DNA of 64,000 bases from Ardenticatenaceae bacterium (GCA_020634455.1 JACKBQ010000002.1:1-64000), one strand, 5' to 3'. Counted from the stretch's first letter, positions 45,501-52,290 are shown. The notes: generated from the sequence alone by a model not told the origin. Program-made: numbers and translations.

Positions 45501-45822
45501 ACAGCAGGGCTACTGGCGCGGGTTCAGGGCCATATCTTTCTAAAATGGTGCGGGCAATACGATTGGCGGCACGGTTTAGCTGATCGTAGGTGTAGGCGTG
45601 CTCGTTGGTAGTAACGGCCAGGTGGTTGGGATCGTGGGCTACTTGTTTCTCAAAACGTGTGCTGATAGATTGCTCAATTTCGCTGCGTTCAAACGGCACA
45701 AAGCCATTTTGGGGGTGAAAACAGCGATTGGCAATGCCTGACTGGTGCTGCCGCAATGTTTCATCCAGTTCTATGCTGTTTGGTGTATGTGTTTCAAAAG
45801 AAGGACTATCCTGCGCGTACAT
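36598..45822 (-). CDS. Trimodular nonribosomal peptide synthetase, A-T-C-A-T-C-A-T-TE
   Basis: 3074 residues. By motif positions: A1 (TSGSTGQPKG near 206), T1 (ELGGHSLSATQ near 596), C1 (HHIITDG near 793), A2 (TSGSTGKPKG near 1271), T2 (ELGGHSLSAM near 1664), C2 (DHIISDG near 1856; the second, catalytic His is present), A3 (TSGTTGQPKG near 2341), T3 (RLGGHSLQT near 2734) and TE (GGFCFGG near 2867, Cys in the nucleophile position). A2 has the amino-acid-binding Asp (INFDAAVEE). A1 (YSCSVNGSLRDIF) and A3 (SGLSHDPLLRDIF) lack it at that place, so they may activate something other than a normal alpha-amino acid or use a different mode. No start condensation domain is present. No ribosome site is clear at the ATG. 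It contains 15 ACGGCCGT copies, so it is long resident. The product is not predictable. Confidence 0.95.
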   Translation of the reverse strand: MYAQDSPSFETHTPNSIELDETLRQHQSGIANRCFHPQNGFVPFERSEIEQSISTRFEKQVAHDPNHLAVTTNEHAYTYDQLNRAANRIARTILERYGPEPAPVALLLEHGAPTIMAIFGVLKAGKIYVALDPAFPEARTSFIVADSQAQLIVTNQANYAAAIALVQGDESRLLNIDEIHENVADDNLNLDISPDTVAYILYTSGSTGQPKGVYQNHRNLLHEIMQYTNTLHLSPHDRFTLVYSCSVNGSLRDIFGALLIGASVHTFDVKTKGLADLAQWMQTEEITFYHSVPTVFRHFIDGLMGGENFPHLRLIRFGGERVPTQYIDWYKQYFPDTCILYAGMGATETSTTRQCFIDKETVIRDSVVPTGYAVDERPILLLDENGRPVPEGEVGTITVKSHYLALGYWRRPDLTEEKFRPDPDGSGARLYLTGDLGRILADGRLIHMGREDAQVKIRGHRVELAEIEQALLKHPGIKEAAVAAHPDGQNGHYLAAYAVTHPGQNVTTTELYKFFKKSVPDYMMPAAFMFLQQMPLTPNSKVDRKSLPVPQLTRPTLATPFEPPTTAVETELANIWSGILRVDPIGILDNFFELGGHSLSATQVISRLQERFQITVPFHTFFADPTIAALAQQINQASASAADTQMPRLPRAAHGSTILPASYSQQRLWFLEQLDPGKATFNLPLVLVLNGRLHTDTLHQAINQLVARHETLRTTFLTEEGTLYQCIQPPKEVPLTLEDLQHLPLAEREQRANEQLYTATYRTFDLVNGPLLRVTLYRLSETEHWLLIAMHHIITDGWSVGLMQAELTELYRAAVTGQEANLPELPAQYADFAAWQHNWLTTPEATNQLNYWKQQLTDLPSALALPTDHPRPVQATGQGAQRRFDLPANLVQQLKKFSQTETATPYMTLLTTLLALLHRYTGQDDLVVGTTIANRTRADIEPLIGFFLNSLVLRTDLSGQPTFRELLSRVRQTTLDAFANQQIPVEKLIESLNPSRRGHNLPLFQVLFIYQNMPRPALDWPELKVTRRRLDLDVTKFDLTLTVIEQDNGLQCLFEYNSDLFEAATIERLFGQMQTLLSSVVEAPTTAVSHLPLLTHPQIADLLALAEGPTLPEPPFTAVPQWFEAQVEQSVGKTAVTHQERSITYGELNQRANQLAHYLQKQGVTRNSIVGLCLNRSIEMLVGLWGILKAGGAYLPLDPAYPAERLALMLDDAQVQTVVTQANLVTLLPQAGTTFTCLDQDWPQIAQEPTENLKLRPEPEDLAYVIYTSGSTGKPKGVKIPHRALTHFTQAASHLYNVTANDRVLQFATINFDAAVEEIFPALVQGATLCLRTEEMLNSMDAFLAQATAYNITLLDLPTAFWHQLVVNLAEDGLSLPPSLRLLIIGGEKASGPKVADWHRLVGDQVRLFNTYGPTEVTVVATAYELPAEGAPQLVSQGMPIGRALANGQALVLDAYQQPVPVGMPGELVFGGPQVALGYLHRPELTTSVFIPHPFREGETVYRTGDQVRWLPDGNLEFLGRVDYQVKIRGFRIEPGEIEAVLVRETAVKQAIVLPQTDAQGEMQLIAYVVPNADSVTAAGLRAAIQAELPPYMVPAAFVLLDEIPLTANGKVNKRALPTEFDFSSERTVVPPRNNTEATLVHIWQALLGVTPIGIHDSFFELGGHSLSAMQMVYRLRDALAVSLPLRTLFEQPTIAQLAQVIAQHQPEQELLRPFHRPKQLPLSFAQQRIWILDQIQLGNPATNITAIYHLHGPLKVAALNHSLTALTARHEILRTRFVLVDNVPVQRIDPATDWSLEQVDLRHLPAEQQTIQVDSQIEAARAYPFNLSDGPLFLTRLLCLNDNKHVLILVTDHIISDGWSMSRIAHDLSELYAAQHQNRTANLPPLPVQYADYTLWQQQWLQSNAAQQQLAYWQKQLAEAPPALELPTDHPRPAQQTFNGAILKTTVDESVTAVLKQIGGQTDATLFMTLLAAFKLLLSRQTGTTDIVVGTPTAGRSQPEIENLVGIFLNNLVLRTDLSGNPTFRDLLTRVRQTALDAYSHQDLPFEPLLDVLAVERDLSRTPLFQVMFNMLNLADSNLHLPHITAEKLFPINQESNFDMTLYVGGGEHELRLQLVYNTDLFDEARMTALLAQFKHLLGQIAAQPDQPLANFSLVTPQIRPLLPDPRTPLPPQWTAPVHELVQQQAQRQPNKVALQDSQIRWTYGELEQRSNQLAHVLRTQGIRNEDVVAIHATRSAALVWAMLGVLKAGAAFMLLDAAYPPARLRSYLETAVPRGFIHLQTTAPLPGELADWLAQAALACNLTLPQTGTAVPAPISQQPTTSPDVSVGPDDLAYLLFTSGTTGQPKGILGRHSPLSHFFPWQINTFGLTTDDRFSLLSGLSHDPLLRDIFTPLLAGATLHIPTQETLIQPGELANWLAKNQISVAHLTPPLAQVIALAPSAPALPTLRYTFFGGDRLTGQAVQTMHNLNPAMRCVNFYGATETPQAMAYHLIQPEEVADINPDQIVPLGQGIEGVQLLVAQTNGRLCGVGELGEIYVRTPYLSKGYLQAADQTEAHFLTSPVTQNPADRWYRTGDLGRYLPDGQVVFAGRADRQLKIRGFRIEPAEVEGALKRLPAVDQCYVTVWQDTAVPPQLVAYVVGSAIDSESLRASLSATLPDYMIPTAFVALDHFPLTPNGKLDTAQLPAPDLAQNLQQAAYAPPRNALENTLVNIWENVLDVEPIDIHDNYFRLGGHSLQTIALFAQINQTLGQQVPLAVIFEAPTIAKLAAAILAKGQTEDWSVVVPISPSGSKRPFFCVHGGAGHVYHFRALAHHLEADQPFYGLQPRARNTLSENYANIKRMAIDYVNEIRAVQPHGPYYLGGFCFGGIVAFEMAQQLSQMGEPVALVAIIDTLSPNFKATTATPTPANRPNNRWQRHATALRRQAGWQNKLAYIMNSLKGRRNRLVSSFEHLKKKAQRRLDHIQIRWYRFLKRPLPLDLHNLHMLEMNRQARKQYQPVPYAGDLTVFRQYDHEDDDSIPHHQGWASLTTQTVHVYDIEGKHLALLQEPKVQELAQHLQASLHASQARHETA

Positions 45823-46533
45823 GGTTTTTGAATATTGGACTTGCCCAATTCATATGTTCGGTTGTGGTTGAAGCGTAAGTGATAGGCAGACCGGATATTT
45901 GATCCAAGAAACTATCACTCACCGCTGTCGCGTCTGCGACAGTGCCAAGATTGTTAAAATGGCACCAACCGCAGTGCCAATCAGCAATAATGGTGCAAGC
46001 ATTGTGGTGCCTGGTGAGCATCGCTATATCTTTCACGTGGAACGCTAGAACAACACTTTGTGTCAGCGTATCGACCGCTATGTTCGCTTCTTTCAAAGAG
46101 TGACAAATTTCACCATTTGGTAACTAAGTGTTGCTTTTATGGCTATAACCAATCACTTACTATCTGACCACTACCAATACTCCAGCTCACAAATCCTAAA
46201 AGTTTCAGGCCATCATCTAACAAGTAATAGTCAATGGGCACATGGTTTATGATGAGGTTCTTAATATTGTCTAGGCTGAATGATGCGCCTAGGAAGGCAA
46301 ACCCAAAGTCAGGAAGAGAAAGTCAGTTTTCAGGAGGTAATGGCCGTACTTTACCAAATACAGCGAGAAAAAGATAAGAAGGCAGTCAACAGACCAAAGG
46401 TGAGAAAAAGTTTGTATACCCTAAATTCTACCCAGGCAGCCTTAAAAGGAGCGTTACAGATTGCTTTAAAAATGCGGTCAGCCCCCGGAACGGCTCAAAG
46501 TATGAGATTGGAAAATGACAGGGATTAGATTTT
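45823..46533. other. 711-bp AT-rich region upstream of the NRPS, probably non-coding
   Basis: No family is recognised in this stretch and there is no exact ACGGCCGT. It should hold the NRPS promoter. It contains one possible small gene (46280-46528). A 96-codon minus-strand frame overlaps the NRPS start but has neither a ribosome site nor a coding pattern I trust. Confidence 0.5.
46280..46528 (+). CDS. Possible small basic protein
   Basis: 82 codons rich in Lys, Arg and Gln (QEVMAVLYQIQREKDKKAVN, then ALKGALQIALKMRSAPG). The pattern is amphipathic-helical and could be DNA binding, but there is no clear ribosome site and no recognised family. It converges on the gene ending at 46534 with a 5-bp gap. 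It may be a gene remnant. Confidence 0.25.
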   Translation: MMRLGRQTQSQEEKVSFQEVMAVLYQIQREKDKKAVNRPKVRKSLYTLNSTQAALKGALQIALKMRSAPGTAQSMRLENDRD

Positions 46534-46851
46534 CTAAGAAACTGTTTTGAATCGTTGTAGTATCAGCGGTACGGTCGTTTCCCGCCAAAATTCCGGTGAC
46601 ACCATCCCGCCTGACATGCCGCTGCGCGGAAATCGCTCCACCGCGATAAAATTTTCGGCGGTGATTGGCTGCCCGGTTAGTGACTCAAACGCTTGAGCGA
46701 GCAGCTGCTCCAATTTCTCCGCCTGATCAGGTAGGGGTGTTTGGGCAAAATGGGTTTGCATCTCTTCCCAGAGGTACGGATCGCCGCGCAAGCCCCACTG
46801 CCACGGTTTTTCCTTGAACAGTTCGGCAACATAAATTTGGTTTGCTGACAT
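46534..46851 (-). CDS. Small conserved-looking protein of unknown function
   Basis: 105 residues with even polarity and good coding character: YVAELFKEKPWQWGLRGDPYLWEEM, then ESLTGQPITAENFIAVERFPRSGMSGGMVSPEFWRE. The WGLRGDPYLW ... FPRSGMSGG pattern resembles small unannotated proteins seen next to housekeeping genes; I cannot name the family. It begins 13 bp after the methyltransferase stop, so the two are likely co-transcribed. Confidence 0.7.
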   Translation of the reverse strand: MSANQIYVAELFKEKPWQWGLRGDPYLWEEMQTHFAQTPLPDQAEKLEQLLAQAFESLTGQPITAENFIAVERFPRSGMSGGMVSPEFWRETTVPLILQRFKTVS

Positions 46852-46864
46852 TGAGGAGCCTTCT

Positions 46865-47599
46865 TTAGTTCAAAATTGGTTTAAGAAATGTAATTAGTCG
46901 TTTGCCGTGGCGGAAACGGCCGTATCGCGCAAATTGTTCATGTGCCACAGTTTCCCCCTTGTTTGTCACCAACGCAACGACACTTTGCCCATGCAGAACC
47001 GGGCGCAGGGCGGCCAACAAGTGCCAAACAGGGTTTTGCTGGCCTCGCACCCCCTGCCATGCAGTTAGCTGGCCATAGGGCAAATCGCTAAAAACCAGAT
47101 CGATCGGCTGCGCCAGTGCCGTCGCGATTGCCTCCGGTTGAGTCGCATCCGCCGTGAAAATGCGGGTTGGCAGGATCGGTTGCTCAGCCAGACGGGCCAT
47201 CAGGCGGTCGGCGCTGCCCAGAGCGGCCTGATGCGATGGCTTGCCAAACGCCTGCCAATCGGCGGCAATCGTTTGGCGGCGATTCGCCAGCCCCGCTGTG
47301 GTTAAAAGTGATAAATTGCGCATAGCGACTTCGGTAACATTGGGATCAATGTCAGAGGCGGTCAGGCTCTTAAGCGATTGACGATGCAAAATGCCCAGCA
47401 CGGCCAGATGGTATCCAGACCCGCAGCACGGATCGTAAAGCGTTACCGGTTCAGCATGGCCCAACAACGCCTGCGCCCGCTGGAAAATCTCGCTGGTCAG
47501 GCGCACCGGGAAGGCCGGATGACCAGGGGCGCTGTAAAGCACCTGCCCGCTGGCAAAATCGCTGTAATCTTCACTGTCTGTTGCAAAACGGTACGCCAT
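46865..47599 (-). CDS. AviRa-like 23S rRNA methyltransferase
   Basis: 244 residues. The start, AYRFATDSEDYSDFASGQVLYSAPGHPAFPVRLTSEIFQRAQALL, matches what I know of the AviRa family, which methylates a guanosine in 23S rRNA and gives avilamycin resistance. SAM-binding motif I is LYDPCCGSGYHLAVLGIL. Acidic motif SDIDPNVTEVAMRNLSLL follows, and motif IV is DLVFSDLPYGQLTAW. The function here is inferred; it may be housekeeping or protective. It lies 9 bp after the exporter gene and is followed at 13 bp by the 105-residue gene, together an operon upstream of the NRPS. Confidence 0.8.
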   Translation of the reverse strand: MAYRFATDSEDYSDFASGQVLYSAPGHPAFPVRLTSEIFQRAQALLGHAEPVTLYDPCCGSGYHLAVLGILHRQSLKSLTASDIDPNVTEVAMRNLSLLTTAGLANRRQTIAADWQAFGKPSHQAALGSADRLMARLAEQPILPTRIFTADATQPEAIATALAQPIDLVFSDLPYGQLTAWQGVRGQQNPVWHLLAALRPVLHGQSVVALVTNKGETVAHEQFARYGRFRHGKRLITFLKPILN

Positions 47600-47608
47600 G
47601 ATCTGTTC

Positions 47609-48244
47609 TTACTTGGCTTTGCTGCCAGAAACGGCCGTACCCACCCCCAGCGCAATATACACCAATCCCGAAAAATATTTCTGCCGCTGCTGAAACTTAG
47701 CGCTTTGCTTTAGCCAGCCGCCCAACTGCCCCGCCAACAGCGCATAAACGGAATCGCTCACCAGAGCAATGACCACAAAAATGAGGCCGAGGATGAACGT
47801 TTGCAAAGGCACTGAGCCATGTGCCGGATCGGCAAACTGGGGTAGGAATGCCAGGAAAAAGAGCGCTGTTTTCGGATTTAGCAGGTTCACCACAAACCCC
47901 TGCCGGAAGATTTGCCACAGCGGTTTCGGCTCTACTACAATCTTTTCTTGCGCTTCCGGCTTTTTGAGCAGGGTGGTGATGCCCAGATAGATGAGGTAAG
48001 CAGCGCCCAGGTATTTGACGGTACTAAATGCCAGGGCCGAGGCGGCGAGAACGGCCGTAATCCCCACCGCCGCCGCCAACGAATGCACCAACGCCCCTAA
48101 CGCAATCCCCAACACAGAGACAATGCCCGCCAGCTTGCCCTGGTCCACCGACCGCGCCACCACGTACAAAACCGCTGGCCCCGGCACCACAATCAACAGC
48201 CCCGCCGCCAGCATAAACGTCGCCAAACGAGTCCATTCGAACAT
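47609..48244 (-). CDS. LysE/RhtB-family exporter
   Basis: 211 residues from the ATG at 48244 (GGGAG 8 bases upstream). About six membrane helices. The family start MLAAGLLIVVPGPAVLYVVARSVDQGKLAG and the FVVNLLNPKTALFFLAFLPQF signature are present. RhtB-type proteins export amino acids such as homoserine, threonine or leucine. Followed at 9 bp by the AviRa-like gene. Next to an NRPS it might export a small peptide precursor, or next to metY-metA homoserine; neither is proven. Confidence 0.92.
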   Translation of the reverse strand: MFEWTRLATFMLAAGLLIVVPGPAVLYVVARSVDQGKLAGIVSVLGIALGALVHSLAAAVGITAVLAASALAFSTVKYLGAAYLIYLGITTLLKKPEAQEKIVVEPKPLWQIFRQGFVVNLLNPKTALFFLAFLPQFADPAHGSVPLQTFILGLIFVVIALVSDSVYALLAGQLGGWLKQSAKFQQRQKYFSGLVYIALGVGTAVSGSKAK

Positions 48245-48261
48245 AGTCCAAACTCCCAAAC

Positions 48262-48329
48262 CGAGGAGTGAGCATCCTCAGATGCGAACGGGTTTTCGCC
48301 AAGCCACATCTGAGGATGCTACCTCCTCG
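48262..48329. repeat. Long inverted repeat AGCATCCTCAGATG
   Basis: CGAGGAG and AGCATCCTCAGATG pair with CATCTGAGGATGCT and CTCCTCG around a 24-base centre, with 2-base offsets. It lies in the promoter region of the exporter gene and is directly followed by an AATTACC repeat. Confidence 0.75.
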
Positions 48330-48344
48330 CTCTTTTAGAAATAT

Positions 48345-48395
48345 TGGGTAATTGAGTAATTGGTTTCACGCACCAATTACCCAATTACCAATTAC
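48345..48395. repeat. AATTACC-type inverted repeat (copy 3)
   Basis: GGGTAATTGAGTAATTGG and CCAATTACCCAATTACC pair around TTTCACGCA. It abuts the metY stop codon (48396-48398). Confidence 0.8.
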
Positions 48396-49670
48396 TTATC
48401 CAGCCGCCGCCAACGCCTGCTCTAAATCAGCCAAAATATCATCAATGTGCTCAATGCCCACGCACAGCCGAATCGCGTCTGGCGTCACGCCCGCGGCCGC
48501 CAGCTCTGCCTCCGTGAGTTGGCGGTGGGTGGTAGAAGCCGGATGCGCCGCCAGCGATTTGGCATCGCCGATGTTGACCAATCGCTTGAACAGCTTCAGC
48601 GCGTCGTAGAACTTTACGCCTGCCTCAAAACCGCCCTTGATGCCAAACGTGAGCAACGCGGAAGGTTTACCATCCGTATATTTCTGCGCCAGGTCGTAGT
48701 AAGGCGAACTTGGCAGCCCGGCAAAACTCACCCAGGCCACGCTTTCGTGCTCGTTCAGATAATTAGCCACCGCCAGCGCATTTTCCGTGTGCCGCTCCAT
48801 GCGCAAGGCCAACGTTTCAATGCCCTGCAAAATCAAGAAGGCGTTGAACGGGCTGATGGCCGAGCCCGTGTTGCGCAGCGGCACCGTGCGCGCCCGGCCA
48901 ATGTATGCTGCTGGCCCCAGCGCCGCCGTGTACACCACGCCGTGGTACGATGGCTCTGGATTGTTCAGCATGGGGAAGCGGTCAGCGTGTTCTGCCCAGG
49001 GGAACTTGCCGGAATCCACGATGACGCCGCCCAGCGAGTTGCCGTGCCCGCCCATATACTTGGTCAGCGAATGCACCACAATGTCTGCACCATAATCAAT
49101 CGGGCGAATGAGGATGGGCGTGGCCACTGTGTTGTCCACGATGACGGGCACGCCGTGCTTGTGGGCCATCGTGGCAATTGCTTCGATGTCTACAATGTTG
49201 CCCGCCGGGTTGCCGATGGTTTCGCAGTAAACGGCCGAAGTTTTCTCATCAATCAACTTTTCCAGGCTGGCCGGGCTGTCGTCCTCGGCAAAGCGCACCT
49301 CGATGCCCTGCTTGGGCAGCATGTGGGCAAACAGCGTGTAGGTGCCGCCATACAGCAGCGGCACCGAGACAATGTTATTGCCCGCTTCCGCAATTGTCAG
49401 AATGGAATAGTTGACGGCAGCGCTGCCTGCGCTGAGCGCCAGCCCAGCAATGCCCCCTTCCAACTCTGCCACGCGCTTTTCCAGCACATCGGCCGTGGGG
49501 TTCATGATGCGGGTGTAGATATTGCCCGGCACGGCCAGGTTGAACAGATCCGCCCCGTGCTGCGCGTTCTCAAATTCATAAGCGACGGTTTGGTAGATGG
49601 GCACGGCCACGGATTTGGTGGTCGGGTCGGTTTCGTAACCGCCGTGGATGCCAATGGTTGCTGCTTTCAT
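48396..49670 (-). CDS. metY: O-acetylhomoserine sulfhydrylase (PLP-dependent)
   Basis: 424 residues from the ATG at 49670 with AAGGAG upstream. Cys/Met-metabolism PLP fold: YTRIMNPTADVLEKRVAELEGGIAGLALSAGSAAVNYS, PVIVDNTVATPILIRPIDYGADIVVHSLTKYMGGHGNSLGG with the PLP Lys in SLTKY, and a C-terminal QLTEAELAAAGVTPDAIRLCVGIEHIDDI. It converts O-acetylhomoserine and sulfide to homocysteine. The adjacent metA supplies the acyl-homoserine, so the pair forms the direct sulfhydrylation route to methionine. Spacer 49671-49758 carries a CACAGTGTG/CTCTCTGTG-like repeat and no gene. Confidence 0.94.
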   Translation of the reverse strand: MKAATIGIHGGYETDPTTKSVAVPIYQTVAYEFENAQHGADLFNLAVPGNIYTRIMNPTADVLEKRVAELEGGIAGLALSAGSAAVNYSILTIAEAGNNIVSVPLLYGGTYTLFAHMLPKQGIEVRFAEDDSPASLEKLIDEKTSAVYCETIGNPAGNIVDIEAIATMAHKHGVPVIVDNTVATPILIRPIDYGADIVVHSLTKYMGGHGNSLGGVIVDSGKFPWAEHADRFPMLNNPEPSYHGVVYTAALGPAAYIGRARTVPLRNTGSAISPFNAFLILQGIETLALRMERHTENALAVANYLNEHESVAWVSFAGLPSSPYYDLAQKYTDGKPSALLTFGIKGGFEAGVKFYDALKLFKRLVNIGDAKSLAAHPASTTHRQLTEAELAAAGVTPDAIRLCVGIEHIDDILADLEQALAAAG

Positions 49671-49758
49671 GAGGTGTTTTCTCCTTCGAGTTGTTTTCAC
49701 AAAGCGCACAGTGTGCTGAAATCTCTAAACTCTCTGTGCGTTCTGTGGCAAAGATAAA

Positions 49759-50826
49759 TTAGCGCAGTCCGAGTGGGTTTTGCGGATCGATGCCGGGGGA
49801 AAACGGCACTTTTCTGTCCAGGGCTGTCAGTTGGTAAACCAGCCCCAGCCAGTTGTTGAACAACGCTTTGCCTGTGTCGCCCCAGGTGTTGTCCAGATAC
49901 CGATCAATCGCGGCTTCTGGGAAGGGCGGGATGGGTGTGTTTGCCTCCTGGCTGGCCACAACAATCGCTTCATACTCGTCGGCAATGTCGGCGGCTTCGG
50001 GTGGGAAGTAGTTTTCAGGGTGGGGCGGATATTCATCAATCTCCCCTTCGATGAAGCGCAGCACTTCCCGCTTGTACTCCTTCAGCAGGCTGTTGTAATC
50101 GTACTCCGGGTGCCCCTGAAAGTAGACAATGCGGAACTGGTCTGGGCTGACGGCCATGTGCACGCCGCCTTCTTCACCTTCTGCCAAAATTGCCAGCCCG
50201 GCCGCTTCTAGCTGCGCCCGCGTAATGCCGTTGTAGCGGGAGTGCACCACATCGAACCGGGTGTTGATGTGGCGCAGCAGCGGATGCGCTTTTTGGGTGA
50301 TGCGGTGTGGGTAAACGCCCCACTTTTTGGCGGGCAGGCGTTGCCGCTTCACGCCGTAGAGCTGCTTGACCAGCGCGTGGGTTGCCAGGCAGGAGCACAG
50401 CACGGAGGTCACGTTTTCAGTAGCCCAGGCGATGACTTCTTGCAAGGGCTGCCAGAACGGCTCCTGCTCCAGCGTTGGGTTGGCCACGTTGGCCCCGGTG
50501 ATAACCACGGCGTCTAATCCTTCCTGTTTGAGCTGGTCAAAGTTGGCGTAATATTTGTCAATGTACGCCTGCATTTCTTCGCCGCGCGGCAAGCCGGGAA
50601 TGGAGAAGGGGTAAACGTAGAACTGGGCGATCTGGTTGGAGCTGCCCAGCAACCGCATGAATTGCTGCTCGGTGACGGTGAGGGCGGCATCGGGCATCAT
50701 GTTGAGGAGGCCGATGTGCAGTTCGCGGATGTCCTGGTGCAGGGCGTGGTCCAGCGAGAGGACTTCCTGGCCCTGCTGGCGCAGTCGGTCAAAGGTTGGT
50801 AGGGGTGAATGTGCTACAAGTGGCAT
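49759..50826 (-). CDS. metA: Homoserine O-acyltransferase, MetA type
   Basis: 355 residues, a little longer than the usual about 300. Start region LHIGLLNMMPDAALTVTEQQFMRLLGSSN, then GLDAVVITGANVANPTLEQEPFW. The nucleophile Cys lies in SVLCSCLATHALVKQLYGVKR. His and Glu partners are in YFQGHPEYDYNSLLKEYKREV. MetA enzymes use acetyl- or succinyl-CoA; pairing with metY favours acetyl, but the specificity residue cannot be settled by eye. It lies upstream of metY on the same strand (88-bp gap). Confidence 0.92.
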   Translation of the reverse strand: MPLVAHSPLPTFDRLRQQGQEVLSLDHALHQDIRELHIGLLNMMPDAALTVTEQQFMRLLGSSNQIAQFYVYPFSIPGLPRGEEMQAYIDKYYANFDQLKQEGLDAVVITGANVANPTLEQEPFWQPLQEVIAWATENVTSVLCSCLATHALVKQLYGVKRQRLPAKKWGVYPHRITQKAHPLLRHINTRFDVVHSRYNGITRAQLEAAGLAILAEGEEGGVHMAVSPDQFRIVYFQGHPEYDYNSLLKEYKREVLRFIEGEIDEYPPHPENYFPPEAADIADEYEAIVVASQEANTPIPPFPEAAIDRYLDNTWGDTGKALFNNWLGLVYQLTALDRKVPFSPGIDPQNPLGLR

Positions 50827-51261
50827 AAGGTTGTTCTTTTACAGCGGTTGTTGCTGCACAGGTGTTGTTGGGATACGGCCGTTTTCCACAAACGGCCACA
50901 GTTACTTGGGCAAAAGTTGGGTGTCTACGCGGGGGAAGTCGATACGTGCTGAGGGATATTTAGCGCACTATCGGTACCAATCGAGTACAAAACCGCCCCC
51001 GCCTGGTACAGATGCAGCAAGGCATAGCACACATCATCATGTTGTGCATGGTGTTCAGGCAATTAGCCTGCATGAGGTGCTTTCCTTGCTGAGTAAACAT
51101 TGGCGAGGATGTTAACAAACAGTGCAGGTTCCGTCAAAAGGAAAATTACGGTTTGAAAAGTTTGAGGTGATGCGCTGTTAAAAAAGCGTAAGAAGTGACA
51201 ATTAGCAGTTGACGGCTTGGGGAAGATAATTTAGATTTACTGGAGATAGTAAAAAGGTACT
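50827..51261. other. 435-bp divergent spacer between metA and aroQ
   Basis: Holds one ACGGCCGT (50875) followed by a degenerate AACGGCCAC. A short minus-strand frame reading ALLHLYQAGAVLYSIGTDSA (about 51015-50956) looks coding-like but is flanked by stops and lacks a proper start; it may be a gene remnant. I see no SAM riboswitch or T-box here. Confidence 0.4.
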
Positions 51262-51708
51262 ATGACCGCAAAAATTTTGGTATTACATGGCCCAAATTTA
51301 AATTTGTTAGGCAGTCGTGAACCGGAGGTATACGGCCGTTTCACCCTCACTGACATCAATAACAAATTAGCTGAACAGGCCGCTGGTCAGGCAACTTTGC
51401 AATTTTTACAATCCAATCATGAAGGCGCACTTATAGATGCTATTCACGAGGCACGCAGTTGGGCCGATGGCATTCTCATTAACCCTGGCGCATTTACGCA
51501 TTACAGCTATGCACTGCGCGATGCAATTGCCTCAGTGGATTTGCTGGCAGTCGAGGTGCACTTGTCGAATATTCACGCCCGCGAAGAATTCCGGCATAAA
51601 TCCGTGCTGGCTGCGGTATGTGTCGGGCAAATTTCGGGATTTGGCTGGCGGAGCTACAGCCTGGGTTTGCAAGCGCTATTGGCAGCAATACAAGAAAAAA
51701 GAGCTTAG
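51262..51708 (+). CDS. aroQ: Type II 3-dehydroquinate dehydratase
   Basis: 148 residues, standard length. Third step of the shikimate pathway. LVLHGPNLNLLGSREPEVYG includes the conserved Asn and Arg; FLQSNHEGALIDAIHEA, INPGAFTHYSYALRDAI (active-site His) and VEVHLSNIHAREEFRHKSVLA are all diagnostic. The catalytic Tyr is expected in the disordered loop after LGSREPEVYG. Single-gene unit upstream of the trp locus. 51709-52087 downstream holds only weak inverted sequence and no supported gene. Confidence 0.95.
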   Translation: MTAKILVLHGPNLNLLGSREPEVYGRFTLTDINNKLAEQAAGQATLQFLQSNHEGALIDAIHEARSWADGILINPGAFTHYSYALRDAIASVDLLAVEVHLSNIHAREEFRHKSVLAAVCVGQISGFGWRSYSLGLQALLAAIQEKRA

Positions 51709-52087
51709 ACCGCAAATTGACGTTGGGAACGAAAAAAATGATGGCCTAAGCTCTTGATCATTTGGGTAGAACCTATACAAGTGGAAATGATGCGGCAATG
51801 ATGCAATCGGTGTTGCGGCTATAGTGTTGGTGCGATGCTTCAGCTAAGTTGGCTCCGGTGCAGGTAAGTTGTGTGTTTCGATGTTGCTGCATTGATTCTA
51901 CGGTGATGCTGGGATGATTGTCAGGACCTACCCAGGCAAGGTTTTGCAACCTTAGAATCAATTTATAATCAGGCAACATTACAAAAAGCATTACGAACGG
52001 AATTTGTGCCTCCTCCTCCCCATTCCCCGAAAGCGGTTTATAATAGGCAGCATAACAAAATTCAACTAACCAAAGGACAAGAAAAGC

Positions 52088-52279
52088 ATGAAAAAACAAG
52101 TTCGCCTGGCACTGTATTTTGGATTGTGTGTGTTGTTGTTATTGCCCGCGACAGCGTTTGCTGCGCCACTTTTAGAGACGGAATCCGTTAATTTACCGGG
52201 TTGGTTGGGCGGCGCTTTAACGGCGTTGGCCTTGCTAATGCCTGTGTTCTTCCGTCTTTGGCTAAAGCAGCAAAAGTGA
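52088..52279 (+). CDS. Small exported/membrane protein, 63 residues
   Basis: A signal-like helix (KQVRLALYFGLCVLLLLPATAFA) with an AFA-like cleavage site is followed by a second hydrophobic helix (LGGALTALALLMPVFFRLWL) and a basic end KQQK. AAGGA lies 12 bases upstream. A textbook terminator follows 11 bp later, supporting a real single-gene unit. No family recognised. Confidence 0.65.
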   Translation: MKKQVRLALYFGLCVLLLLPATAFAAPLLETESVNLPGWLGGALTALALLMPVFFRLWLKQQK

Positions 52280-52290
52280 TTTGGACAGGA

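Noticed and set aside
45806..46096. 96-codon frame overlapping the NRPS start
   Set aside because: No ribosome site, no family and no palindrome copies; more likely untranslated upstream DNA.
46560..46580. GTACGGTCGTTTCCC as another palindrome copy
   Set aside because: One base off the exact palindrome (ACGGTCGT); treated as a decayed copy and not counted.
48447..49757. 436-codon frame antisense to metY
   Set aside because: The metY protein on the other strand matches a known family along its full length.
50827..51261. SAM riboswitch expected upstream of metA
   Set aside because: I looked for SAM-I, SAM-II and T-box hallmarks on the minus strand and found none.
51773..52099. 108-codon minus-strand frame downstream of aroQ
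   Set aside because: It overlaps the start of the 63-residue gene on the other strand and lacks coding character.
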